From: a virus
DNA: 38,955 bases
IMG/VR virus record: IMGVR_UViG_3300007539_000057
Location: 1-38,955 of that record
Strand: one strand, 5' to 3'
Part shown: positions 1-7,753 of the stretch, piece after piece
Layout: the number at the start of each line of letters is the position of its first letter
Numbering within the stretch: position 1 is the stretch's first letter
Notes under the pieces: model-generated
The model's input: the letters and a program-made list of their open reading frames with translations, nothing else
Databases searched by the model: none
Told to the model about the DNA's origin: nothing
Made by a program: the position numbers and the translations under genes

Positions 1-1167
1 TAAATCTGGGGTTACAGTAGCACCATCAGAAAGTGTACCGATCTCAGCAACAGCACCAGCCTGAGCAGTAATGATGCCTGAGGCGTTGAGAACGCCGGTT
101 ACATCAACACCGCTGCTAGTGGTCTTTAATTTTTCGGAACCGTTGTAGTAAAGATTTACATCACCATTTTCATCACCATCTATCATATTTTCGCTACCAG
201 CAGCGTTTAAAACTCTAAACGCACTGGTTTGAAGAATAAGTTGTCCAGTTCCAGAATCTTCAATTTTTGAATTAGATCCATCGTGATAAATCTGCAGGTC
301 AGTACCAGTGCCAAACGCAGCCTTAGCATTATCATTGAACTTTAGCCTGTTTTCTGAATAATCCCATACTACATCATAGTTAGCACCGACAATATCAATA
401 TCACCGCCGCTAAAGTGGGCAGCCCCATCAACATCAAGACTGTCGCATTGGACCTCGCCAGTTACGTCAATTCCGTCTGATTTGGTTGCAAGCTTGGCAG
501 AGTTGTTGTTGTAAAGAGTGACTGCTCCGCCGTCCACTCCCTGAATTATATTCTTGTTATCGGCAGAGTTTTTAACTAAAAAGTCGGTAGCATGTAGTTC
601 TAAATTACCAGTACCACTATCTCTAATAATGGAACGAATGCCGGTGTGGAAAATCTCTAGGTCATCACCAGTGCCCAGCAGGATCTTGTCGTTGTCCTGT
701 AGGTCTAGGTTAGCGTGAAGAGTAACGTTACCAGTAATATCAGCAGCACCGTCAACATCAAGACTGTCGCATTGGACCTCGCCAGTTACGTCAATTCCGT
801 CTGTTTTGGTTGTAAATTTTAAGGCGTTGTCAAAATATAGTTCTACAGCAGAATCATCATAACATACAATATTATTTTCTCCAGACTTAGACTGAATATG
901 GATATCACCACCTACGTCTCCACCAATATTACCTCGTAAATAAAGATTACCTGTAGTGTTGTCTATGTAACTGTTAGAACCATCGTGATAAATCTCTAGG
1001 TCATTACCAGTTCCAAACTGAGATTTATTGTTATCACCAAGCCTAGTATTACCATCAATATCTAATTTTGTGCCAGGTGATGTTGAATTAACACCTATAT
1101 TATTATTACTATCTACTGTAAAAGTAGATGCATTAACTAATTTTGATAAACTCCGTGCCCTTGTCAT
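1..1167 (-). CDS. Tail fibre protein, C-terminus cut by window edge
   Basis: The frame is open from the ATG at 1167 to base 1, giving 389 codons with no stop, so the C-terminus lies outside the window. The protein starts MTRARSLSKLVNAST and is built from fibre-type beta repeats. Units such as GTGDDLEIFHTG and GTGTDLQIYHDGSNS alternate with SDGIDVTGEVQCDSLDVDGA, which occurs twice from nearly identical DNA. The last visible residues, AGAVAEIGTLSDGATVTPDL, match the start of the C-terminal cap of the 618-aa fibre at 5871-7727, so I infer that only a cap domain of under about 100 residues is missing. The start is chosen because a late promoter box lies 19 nt upstream. The role as a trimeric side-fibre or receptor-binding protein is inferred from the repeat type; the receptor is unknown. 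Confidence 0.85.
   Translation of the reverse strand, partial: MTRARSLSKLVNASTFTVDSNNNIGVNSTSPGTKLDIDGNTRLGDNNKSQFGTGNDLEIYHDGSNSYIDNTTGNLYLRGNIGGDVGGDIHIQSKSGENNIVCYDDSAVELYFDNALKFTTKTDGIDVTGEVQCDSLDVDGAADITGNVTLHANLDLQDNDKILLGTGDDLEIFHTGIRSIIRDSGTGNLELHATDFLVKNSADNKNIIQGVDGGAVTLYNNNSAKLATKSDGIDVTGEVQCDSLDVDGAAHFSGGDIDIVGANYDVVWDYSENRLKFNDNAKAAFGTGTDLQIYHDGSNSKIEDSGTGQLILQTSAFRVLNAAGSENMIDGDENGDVNLYYNGSEKLKTTSSGVDVTGVLNASGIITAQAGAVAEIGTLSDGATVTPDL
428..479. repeat. 52-bp direct repeat, copy 1
   Basis: This stretch is identical to 752-803. Both copies are in frame inside the truncated fibre gene and encode GIDVTGEVQCDSLDVDG. Similarity continues for a few bases on both sides. Confidence 0.9.
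752..803. repeat. 52-bp direct repeat, copy 2
   Basis: Second copy of the 428-479 repeat, 324 bp (108 codons) away. It marks an internal duplication of a fibre shaft unit. Confidence 0.9.
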
Positions 1168-1186
1168 TGCACAACTTCTTTCTAGT

Positions 1187-1194
1187 TATTTATC
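1187..1194 (-). promoter_or_regulatory. Late promoter box GATAAATA
   Basis: Reads GATAAATA on the minus strand, a 7/8 match to the T4 late -10 box TATAAATA, 19 nt before the ATG at 1167. It lies in the 67-nt gap after the 688-aa gene. Confidence 0.6.
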
Positions 1195-1234
1195 TTTATA
1201 AGTTCGCCGTTTTTTAGGGTTCTCTTAATTAAGA

Positions 1235-3301
1235 TTATCCTTCAAGCGCAGTAAGTCTTGCCTCAAGGGAGGAGTTTTGTGTTTCTAAAGTTTCAATTTT
1301 TGTAATCGCCTCTTGCAACGCAGCCGTTAATAAGGGCACAAGTTTTGATTGATCAATGCCTTGATAGACAGGGTTGTTGTCATCATCGACTTCGTTGTGC
1401 GTTCCAGTAATAGCTTCAGGAACAACCGTTTGCGCTTCGTGAGCAAGAAAACCATCAACTGTCGTATCAGCATCAGCGATAAAGTTGAAACGTTTGGGCG
1501 CTAGTTGCTTGACGCGAGTAATACCGTCAGCAATGTCAACGACGTTTTCTTTAAGACGATAGTCAGAAGAAGTGTTAAACACAGTAGCACTGGTACTAAC
1601 AGTAATACTGCCTACAACACTACCACTTCTCCTAAACTCATGAACTGTTCCATCGCTATTTCTATTTACAAAATAACCAGCCCCACCTGCCCTAGAGGCA
1701 AAGAACGCACCACCATTTGCACCAAGATTTTCAAAAGCGCAACCTAATGTTGTGTTATTTAAACCAGGTGTTTGTGTTGTATCCTGACCTAACAGCAAGT
1801 GACCACCAGAAGTAATCCGCATTGCTTCATTAAATGTCGCAGAATCCTGAACTCTAAAAGCTAGATCAGTTTTCTGACTTCCGGGACTAATTGCAGTAAT
1901 AGAGGCGTATCCTGAGCCAGAGGACCTTGCTCCAAATAAAATTTCACCAGCAGTGCAACCTGCTGTAGTGGACATATTGAAAATTCTTACAGCGCCAAGT
2001 TCTGGTGACTGGTTTGCTACATTGTAAACGGTATTATCAGTGTACTCGACATCAATAGCACGATCTGGTGAAGACTTATTAACGCCAATATAACCAGCAG
2101 AAGTTATACGCATCCTCGTGCCGCCGCCAGAGAGAAAGCGCAGTTGATTTTCAGAGTGACCGTAATTTATTCCACCCGCATATGCCTGAGCACCAGAAGT
2201 TCCATCAGCAAAGTAAATAGCAGCCTGATCGGAGCTGCCTGTATAGATAGTGATTCCCCGATTTCCTGACGCAGATCCAATAACCAAATCATCAGCACCA
2301 GCGTCAAAACTACCTGGAGTATCGTTTGCAATTGACAACCGACCGCTTGAGTCCAGTTGCATTCTTTCAGCGCCATTAAGGTAAAAACGCAATGGATCGG
2401 TTCCGTTTACCCTTAAATAAGCAGCAGAGGAATTTTTATAAATTACATAATCGTCTGAGTCTGCTGTATCTCCATTATCTTGCAGTCGAATAGCAGCGCC
2501 TTCACCTGATGGACCTTTAATGTGAAGAGTTCTTTGACTACCAAAATTATTGGGTGTAACACCCAGACCCATGTCACCAGCAGAATCTATGCGAAGTTTT
2601 TCTGCTCCGCCTGTTGCCAGAGCAATCATTCCACCACTAGATGTTGCATCGAGAGTATGAATCGCACCTTTGTAAACTCCATTGTCTGCACTTCTAAATT
2701 GCAGACCACGAATTCCACCATCTTGCGATGCTCCCATTTCTGCATAAGCACCGGCAGAATCTGTTCTTTTTACAGTTAATAATCTATCTGGATTATCAGT
2801 TCCGATGCCAACCAGACCAGCAGAAGTTATACGAAGTGCTTCACCACCACTGGTGTGGAAAGCCATTGCATCATCAGTATGAATATAACGAATAATACCA
2901 CGTTGGTTAGCATCATTAGTATCATTAAACATGATACTACCATCATGTGCAGTGCCAGACCTAATCGTTAAACCTTGATGTCCTGTTCCAAAAATAACTA
3001 AGTCGTCTGCATTGCCATTAAAATTATCTGGGTCATCAGTTCCAATACCAATCAAACCATTAGATAATATACGAAGTCTCTCACTACCAGCAGTTTCTAC
3101 TGTAAATGTATCAGCAGCAGGAAATCTAATCGCAGTGTTAGTATCGCCAGTATGGATTATCTTGTCTGCGATTGATACATCACCACCAACGTCAAGTTTT
3201 ACGGTTGGTTGAGTACTACCAATACCTACACGGTTATTATCATCGTCAATCTTAAATACATTTTCATCGCCTAATTCTGCGATTTGTACTGCCCTAGTCA
3301 T
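1235..3301 (-). CDS. Tail fibre protein with C-terminal S74 self-cleaving chaperone domain
   Basis: 688 aa. The body has many fibre repeats of the type LRITSAGLVGIGTDNPDRLL, characteristic of phage tail fibres. The last 110 residues form an intramolecular chaperone (peptidase S74) domain. It starts at S579-D580 in the motif SDYRLKENVV, continues through APKRFNFIAD and GFLAHEAQTVVPEAITG, and ends in a coiled coil (KIETLETQNSSLEARLTAL). In this family the chaperone trimerises the fibre and then cuts itself off just before the serine, so mature fibre should end near residue 578. It is the only fibre in this window with such a domain. A late promoter box lies 21 nt upstream. No strong Shine-Dalgarno sequence is visible. 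The host receptor cannot be read from the sequence. Confidence 0.92.
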   Translation of the reverse strand: MTRAVQIAELGDENVFKIDDDNNRVGIGSTQPTVKLDVGGDVSIADKIIHTGDTNTAIRFPAADTFTVETAGSERLRILSNGLIGIGTDDPDNFNGNADDLVIFGTGHQGLTIRSGTAHDGSIMFNDTNDANQRGIIRYIHTDDAMAFHTSGGEALRITSAGLVGIGTDNPDRLLTVKRTDSAGAYAEMGASQDGGIRGLQFRSADNGVYKGAIHTLDATSSGGMIALATGGAEKLRIDSAGDMGLGVTPNNFGSQRTLHIKGPSGEGAAIRLQDNGDTADSDDYVIYKNSSAAYLRVNGTDPLRFYLNGAERMQLDSSGRLSIANDTPGSFDAGADDLVIGSASGNRGITIYTGSSDQAAIYFADGTSGAQAYAGGINYGHSENQLRFLSGGGTRMRITSAGYIGVNKSSPDRAIDVEYTDNTVYNVANQSPELGAVRIFNMSTTAGCTAGEILFGARSSGSGYASITAISPGSQKTDLAFRVQDSATFNEAMRITSGGHLLLGQDTTQTPGLNNTTLGCAFENLGANGGAFFASRAGGAGYFVNRNSDGTVHEFRRSGSVVGSITVSTSATVFNTSSDYRLKENVVDIADGITRVKQLAPKRFNFIADADTTVDGFLAHEAQTVVPEAITGTHNEVDDDNNPVYQGIDQSKLVPLLTAALQEAITKIETLETQNSSLEARLTALEG
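3071..3171. repeat. 101-bp segment shared with another fibre gene, copy 1
   Basis: Aligns without gaps to 6996-7096 in the 618-aa fibre gene, with about 90 of 101 bases identical. Both encode an ADKI(I/V)HTGDTNTAIRFP module; nearly all base differences are silent. Confidence 0.85.
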
Positions 3302-3322
3302 TATGCCAAGTACTTTTCAAAT

Positions 3323-3330
3323 TATTTATG
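3323..3330 (-). promoter_or_regulatory. Late promoter box CATAAATA
   Basis: Minus-strand CATAAATA, 21 nt before the ATG of the S74 fibre at 3301, in the 60-nt gap after the 163-aa gene. Confidence 0.6.
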
Positions 3331-3361
3331 TCTGGATAGATGACATGATTTGTAAGTGAGT

Positions 3362-3853
3362 TTATGGTGCTGTTGGCCAGGTGAAAGAATGTGGGAAACC
3401 TTCCGCGTTGGGAATATCACGCAGTGCTTGACGATATGTCTGCCATGCTGTTTTCTTTTCTGTTGTTAATTGACAGTCAGTCAAAACAGTCCAATCACAA
3501 GCAGCAAGACGTGCATCACGGTCTTTTCTTACTGTTTCACTAACTTTACTGTCAATTCTGGCACGATATGCAGTTTGTTGTTCTGCAGCAGTTTCTCCAC
3601 CTTCAATGTCAGTAAAGACTGGACCTACGACATACTTAGTGAACCACTGTCCATCAATCTCTTCGACGCCATCATAAACACTGGTTTCGTAAGGACCGCT
3701 TATAGAAGCTTGAGGACCATTCAGCACTGCGTCGTATCCAAAACTGTCAAGCACAAGATTATTGATCTGCTTTGGAAAAGCAGTTCTAGGGTGTAAAGAT
3801 TTAAATTCGCTGATTGTGATGACAGCGCCTGTAGTGCGATTGCGTATTAACAT
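3362..3853 (-). CDS. Tail assembly chaperone-like protein (Phage_tail_APC type)
   Basis: 163 aa. The C-terminal third, from about residue 110, has the pattern RDARLAACDWTVLTDCQLT, then WQTYRQALRDI and GFPHSFTWPTAP. This is the signature of the phage tail assembly chaperone domain (Phage_tail_APC) that commonly sits beside fibre genes. The N-terminal part (MLIRNRTTGAVITISEFKSL) is not recognised but resembles leaders of similar cyanophage proteins. It probably helps fold or mount one of the neighbouring fibres and may not be part of the virion; this is inferred from the domain and its position between two fibre genes. The leader to the start is 42 nt, long for this window, and contains a five-codon ORF. 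Confidence 0.82.
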   Translation of the reverse strand: MLIRNRTTGAVITISEFKSLHPRTAFPKQINNLVLDSFGYDAVLNGPQASISGPYETSVYDGVEEIDGQWFTKYVVGPVFTDIEGGETAAEQQTAYRARIDSKVSETVRKDRDARLAACDWTVLTDCQLTTEKKTAWQTYRQALRDIPNAEGFPHSFTWPTAP

Positions 3854-3895
3854 AATTATTCTGCGATATTCATGTAAGAAAAGTGCCTTAATTAG

Positions 3896-3903
3896 TATTT
3901 ATG
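3896..3903 (-). promoter_or_regulatory. Late promoter box CATAAATA
   Basis: Minus-strand CATAAATA immediately after the stop codon of the 656-aa gene (stop at 3904-3906) and 42 nt before the ATG at 3853. Confidence 0.6.
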
Positions 3904-5874
3904 TCAAGCGATAGCAAGGAAGATGTAGTTGCCGCCACTGGCGTTGAGGGCGGCAGGCGCTGATGAGGTCACCGTAAATCCAGAATTTAACGGATCAATG
4001 TAGTCAGTGTTTGTGACTTGGTTAGCATTAACATTAAACCTAGCATATGGGTCATTGCCGGCAATGATGCCACGAACAGAATCCCACCAATACCAATCAC
4101 CTGTACTATCTGTGCGCTTGATAAGTATAAATCGAGCGCCTGCGGTGAAGCCACAATCAACGTCTACGTTATTACCTGTTCCGGAGTAGCTGCCTACTTT
4201 TGATATTCCGTCAAGGGTTGCAAAGAGGTAGGCTATGTAATTATTGCTGCTTCCATTGATGGCGGTGTCAGACCCAATGTAAAAAACAGAAGAAGTTGCC
4301 GCTGAGGTGCTATTGAATGCACTTACACCAGTACTTAAACCAGAACTTTGATCTAATCTAATCCCTGTATTGGTTCCGAAGATACCAGTGTATTGAGACC
4401 ACCAACCATCGGCATTTGTTCTTCTTTTCGTGATCAATAGTTCTGGTGTAACTGTTAAGTTATGGCTAATGGCACGATTGCTAGTGCCATCCCCTGCCCA
4501 AGCCACCATATCAAAGAACCCTGGAGCACGTTTCAATGAAAATCCTGCAAAACTGTGACCATTCAGGTTAAATGAACTATCACTACCTATTTTAACGGCA
4601 CCATCCTCCCTAAACTCTAGAACGCCTTGAGCAGCGGTGTATTCAGCATCTGTAGCACTGGTAACAAGAGGTTTAGATCTGCCTCTCAAAATATCAATAA
4701 AATGAGGTGTAGTTCCAATACTCAACCCTTGTACGTGCATTAAATCGGGTGCAAATGGAACGGTTAAAGCTTGAGATGAACTATTACCTGACCATTGAAA
4801 TGCTTTAAACACATCCGTTCCAGCCTCGGGCGGTTTATGCGGACGGCGGATTGCGATGTAGATGAAGTTATCATTAGTAGCACCACTAACGTGATGGTCA
4901 AATCCAGTTGGTTTTGGCGAAAATCTGTTATAACCTTCTTCATCATCAGCAGTATTTGCGAAAAGCCTTTTGCCCTCATCGATACCAGACTGAGTACCAG
5001 CGCCACGCATAATGTCAGCTATCTCCCAATTTTGACCTGAGTCATCATATTGTTTTGTAATCAAAAATTGAGGTTCAAACCCAATGTTAACGAAGTTATT
5101 GGGACTGCTTGCTCCTACAAAAGTTCCACATTTAATAATCGCCTCGTCACTATCCGTACCAAACGATTGATCATCGTGAGCGAAAATGTAGGCAACATAT
5201 GTTTCACCATTAGTGTTCACACGAGCATGCGTACCTACTGAAAAAACAGTGGATGTTGGTTCTGTGTCATTCCATATCGTCGATAAGGTTGCCGCAGACG
5301 AAAGGTTGGAGCCATTAAGCTGTACGTATTTGGTAGCTCCAAGACTTCTATGCCAACAAGTCCAATCCTCAGTATTACTAGTTCTTTTCACAATGATAAA
5401 TCCAGGCGTACTGCCAATACTATGAGAAATGGTCCGATTACTACCGTTTCCGGTCCAAGTTACGATATCAAAAAATCCTGGGCACTTGCGAAAAGTCCAG
5501 GAGCAATAACTACCATCACCATTGCCATTAAATTGTGCATTATTGCCACCTAAAGTAAACCCATCACTGTTGAAAGAAGTCGGACCATAGGGTGCGTCTG
5601 TGTAATCAGCATTGCTTACATTCGTTTGTAGTGCGTCGTAATATGACCCAGTTTTTCCTCTTTCAGAATCATGAATCATATGATTCTCATTCGCGACCTC
5701 TCTAGCCTTAGTCCATACCATTCCACCTTCACCCGCTAAATCAATTCCATTCGTGATCGTTTGCGTGCTTCCAGTGCCATCCCACAAGTCAACACTGAAT
5801 ACATCATCAACATATAAAGGATCACCTCCTGATCCAGAAGCACCAAGAAGTGTGTTAGTATGAAATAAACTCAT
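3904..5874 (-). CDS. Fibre or adhesin protein with repeated DUF7483-type modules
   Basis: 656 aa. It contains at least two copies of a module starting PGFFD(I/M)V(T/A)W(T/A)G(N/D)G, followed by ISH and then (I/L)I(V/T)KR with many Trp residues, near residues 130 and 455. The same module type occurs at the C-terminus of the 1880-aa protein. It resembles what I recall as the DUF7483 family of marine phage structural proteins; the family name is from memory. The N-terminus (MSLFHTNTLLGASGSGGDPL) begins directly with a short linker. The ATG overlaps the stop of the upstream 618-aa fibre as ATGA and no separate Shine-Dalgarno sequence is seen, so translation is probably coupled. The aromatic modules may bind glycans, but this is inference. 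Confidence 0.88.
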   Translation of the reverse strand: MSLFHTNTLLGASGSGGDPLYVDDVFSVDLWDGTGSTQTITNGIDLAGEGGMVWTKAREVANENHMIHDSERGKTGSYYDALQTNVSNADYTDAPYGPTSFNSDGFTLGGNNAQFNGNGDGSYCSWTFRKCPGFFDIVTWTGNGSNRTISHSIGSTPGFIIVKRTSNTEDWTCWHRSLGATKYVQLNGSNLSSAATLSTIWNDTEPTSTVFSVGTHARVNTNGETYVAYIFAHDDQSFGTDSDEAIIKCGTFVGASSPNNFVNIGFEPQFLITKQYDDSGQNWEIADIMRGAGTQSGIDEGKRLFANTADDEEGYNRFSPKPTGFDHHVSGATNDNFIYIAIRRPHKPPEAGTDVFKAFQWSGNSSSQALTVPFAPDLMHVQGLSIGTTPHFIDILRGRSKPLVTSATDAEYTAAQGVLEFREDGAVKIGSDSSFNLNGHSFAGFSLKRAPGFFDMVAWAGDGTSNRAISHNLTVTPELLITKRRTNADGWWSQYTGIFGTNTGIRLDQSSGLSTGVSAFNSTSAATSSVFYIGSDTAINGSSNNYIAYLFATLDGISKVGSYSGTGNNVDVDCGFTAGARFILIKRTDSTGDWYWWDSVRGIIAGNDPYARFNVNANQVTNTDYIDPLNSGFTVTSSAPAALNASGGNYIFLAIA

Positions 5875-7727
5875 GAATATGCAAGGGTAACAACACAGTG
5901 AATAGAACTAGAAGTGCGAACGAAATAATCTAATCTGTCCACACTTGAAGCCGCAGTTGAAAGCGTGGGTGCGGTCCCGCCAGCAAAGTCATACTGGTTT
6001 CCAAAAGTTATGGTTCTGGATCCAGTTCCATCTTGAATTAAGAAAATTGAACCCGATTGACCTGCAGTTAGGTTGCTTGGATTTGCCAAGGTGACATTAT
6101 GTCCAAGCGTTAAGGTGAAGTTGCAGCTGGCAGCAAAATCAGGAGTGACCGTAGATGCACTTGTAAGTGTATCAATTTCAGCAATCGCACCTGCCTTAGC
6201 AGTGATTCGTTGACTTGAGTCAATTCGCATCGCCTCTGTTGGTGACTCTGCGCTGGCTGCAGTCGTGTTGAATGTGAGCGCAGACGGTTTGCTAGTACTC
6301 GCATGATCAGCATCTGCAATCACTTCTATACGAGCACATTCGTCGTAGTTGCCATCTGAATCATTGCCATACCAACGAATGCGACCAATAGAATCATTTG
6401 CTGCAGTCGTCGTATCGTTTCTAGCTAAAGCAAGTCTTGCGCCTCCGGTTGATAAAACTTGGAGCAAAGTATCTGAACCACCGTCAAAAGCACTCGTGGC
6501 TCCAACAAGCAACCGCCCAGAGCTGTCGATTGTTGCTCGAACATAGTTAGCAGTACCAAGCTTTAAAGTATCTCCATCATGGTTATATTCAATAATTCCA
6601 CGATATTCAGCATCTCCAGACGTCCCGTCAGAAAAATAGATATTGCCTCTATTTGCAGTCCCGCTACGAATAGTCATTCCAGTATGACCTGAAGTAGCAA
6701 TAGTTAAATCATCGGCATTTGCTTCACCTTCAGTCGTCGTGCCCAGGAGCAACCGACCACTTGCGTCTATGCGAAGTCTTTCTGTATTATTTGTATCAAA
6801 ACGCATCGCACCGTTTTCACGGTTAAGTAACTGCGTCTCACCACTTGTAAAATGTAATAATTCAAATCCATTACCAGCAGTACCACCAGAAGTGTTGTTA
6901 GTGATTTGAATAACACCTTCAGAAGCACTACCACTGACAGTTAATTGTCTTCCTGGACTATCAGTATTGACACCGACAAAACCACTTGAATTAACACGAA
7001 GTCTCTCACTACCAGCAGTTTCTACCGTAAACGTATCAGCAGCAGGGAATCTAATTGCAGTATTAGTATCACCAGTATGAACAATCTTATCAGCGACATC
7101 TATATCACCCAGTAATGACACACCTGTGCTAGTAGCAGAAAGCATCGTTATAGATGCATCTTTATCAATAACATCAAAATTATCAGCTTGTATTCTTACC
7201 TTACCAGAATTTCTGGTATCTTTGACGACGCTATTTGTCCCGTCATGAAATACCTGCATCTCAAGATCAGTTCCAGATCTCAATTTGCCGCTATCATTTG
7301 GAATTTGTATTCCTGATCTTGCAGTAACAACACCAACAGAATCGACGTTGGTTACATCTTCATATGTTAATGAACCACCAACAGATACATTTCCTGATGC
7401 AGTAAGATCTCCAGTAAGAGTTAAATTACCATTGATTGTTTGAGATGCTTCATTTGCATGGATTGCTTCATCAACTCTAAAGGTATCAAAGACTTGAAAC
7501 TCAAGACTATCATTATTGTTCGCTGCAGTTAGCAAAGTAACAGTCGCACCATCATTCGCAGTGAAGTCTGCTCCATTTACAAGTCTTACACCATTACGAA
7601 AAACTGCAAGTTGATTGATGCGATAACCACCAGTGACTGTAAACAGAGTTTGATCTGCTGTTGCAGTTACACTGATGATCTTAGACGCAACATTATTTGT
7701 TAATGTTATAGGATTGCCTATTGCCAT
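5871..7727 (-). CDS. Tail fibre protein with N-terminal attachment region and C-terminal cap
   Basis: 618 aa. The N-terminal 120 residues (YRINQLAVFRNGVRLVNGAD, then LEFQVFDTFRV) resemble the virion-attachment region common in cyanophage fibres; a similar YFDIFINGVKMIEGSDYT occurs near residue 45 of the 731-aa protein. The shaft has repeats such as LRIDASGRLLLGTTTEG. The last 100 residues (AIAEIDTLTSASTVTPDF, then TAGQSGSIFLIQDGTGSRTI) form a cap shared with the truncated fibre at 1-1167 and, more distantly, with the end of the 1973-aa protein. A late promoter box lies 18 nt before the start. Its TGA stop overlaps the next ATG. The fibre role is inferred from repeats and context; no enzymatic motif is seen. 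Confidence 0.9.
   Translation of the reverse strand: MAIGNPITLTNNVASKIISVTATADQTLFTVTGGYRINQLAVFRNGVRLVNGADFTANDGATVTLLTAANNNDSLEFQVFDTFRVDEAIHANEASQTINGNLTLTGDLTASGNVSVGGSLTYEDVTNVDSVGVVTARSGIQIPNDSGKLRSGTDLEMQVFHDGTNSVVKDTRNSGKVRIQADNFDVIDKDASITMLSATSTGVSLLGDIDVADKIVHTGDTNTAIRFPAADTFTVETAGSERLRVNSSGFVGVNTDSPGRQLTVSGSASEGVIQITNNTSGGTAGNGFELLHFTSGETQLLNRENGAMRFDTNNTERLRIDASGRLLLGTTTEGEANADDLTIATSGHTGMTIRSGTANRGNIYFSDGTSGDAEYRGIIEYNHDGDTLKLGTANYVRATIDSSGRLLVGATSAFDGGSDTLLQVLSTGGARLALARNDTTTAANDSIGRIRWYGNDSDGNYDECARIEVIADADHASTSKPSALTFNTTAASAESPTEAMRIDSSQRITAKAGAIAEIDTLTSASTVTPDFAASCNFTLTLGHNVTLANPSNLTAGQSGSIFLIQDGTGSRTITFGNQYDFAGGTAPTLSTAASSVDRLDYFVRTSSSIHCVVTLAYS
6996..7096. repeat. 101-bp segment shared with another fibre gene, copy 2
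   Basis: Partner of 3071-3171. The copies differ by only one amino acid (Ile/Val), although about eleven bases differ. Confidence 0.85.
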
Positions 7728-7745
7728 CGCATTCTACTTTTTAGT

Positions 7746-7753
7746 TATTTATG
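7746..7753 (-). promoter_or_regulatory. Late promoter box CATAAATA
   Basis: Minus-strand CATAAATA directly after the stop codon at 7754-7756 and 18 nt before the ATG at 7727. Confidence 0.62.

Noticed and set aside
1221-1235. Palindrome CTTAATTAAG after the 688-aa gene as a terminator
   Set aside because: It has no G/C in the stem apart from its outer pair and no T-tract directly after it, so it is too weak for a rho-independent terminator.
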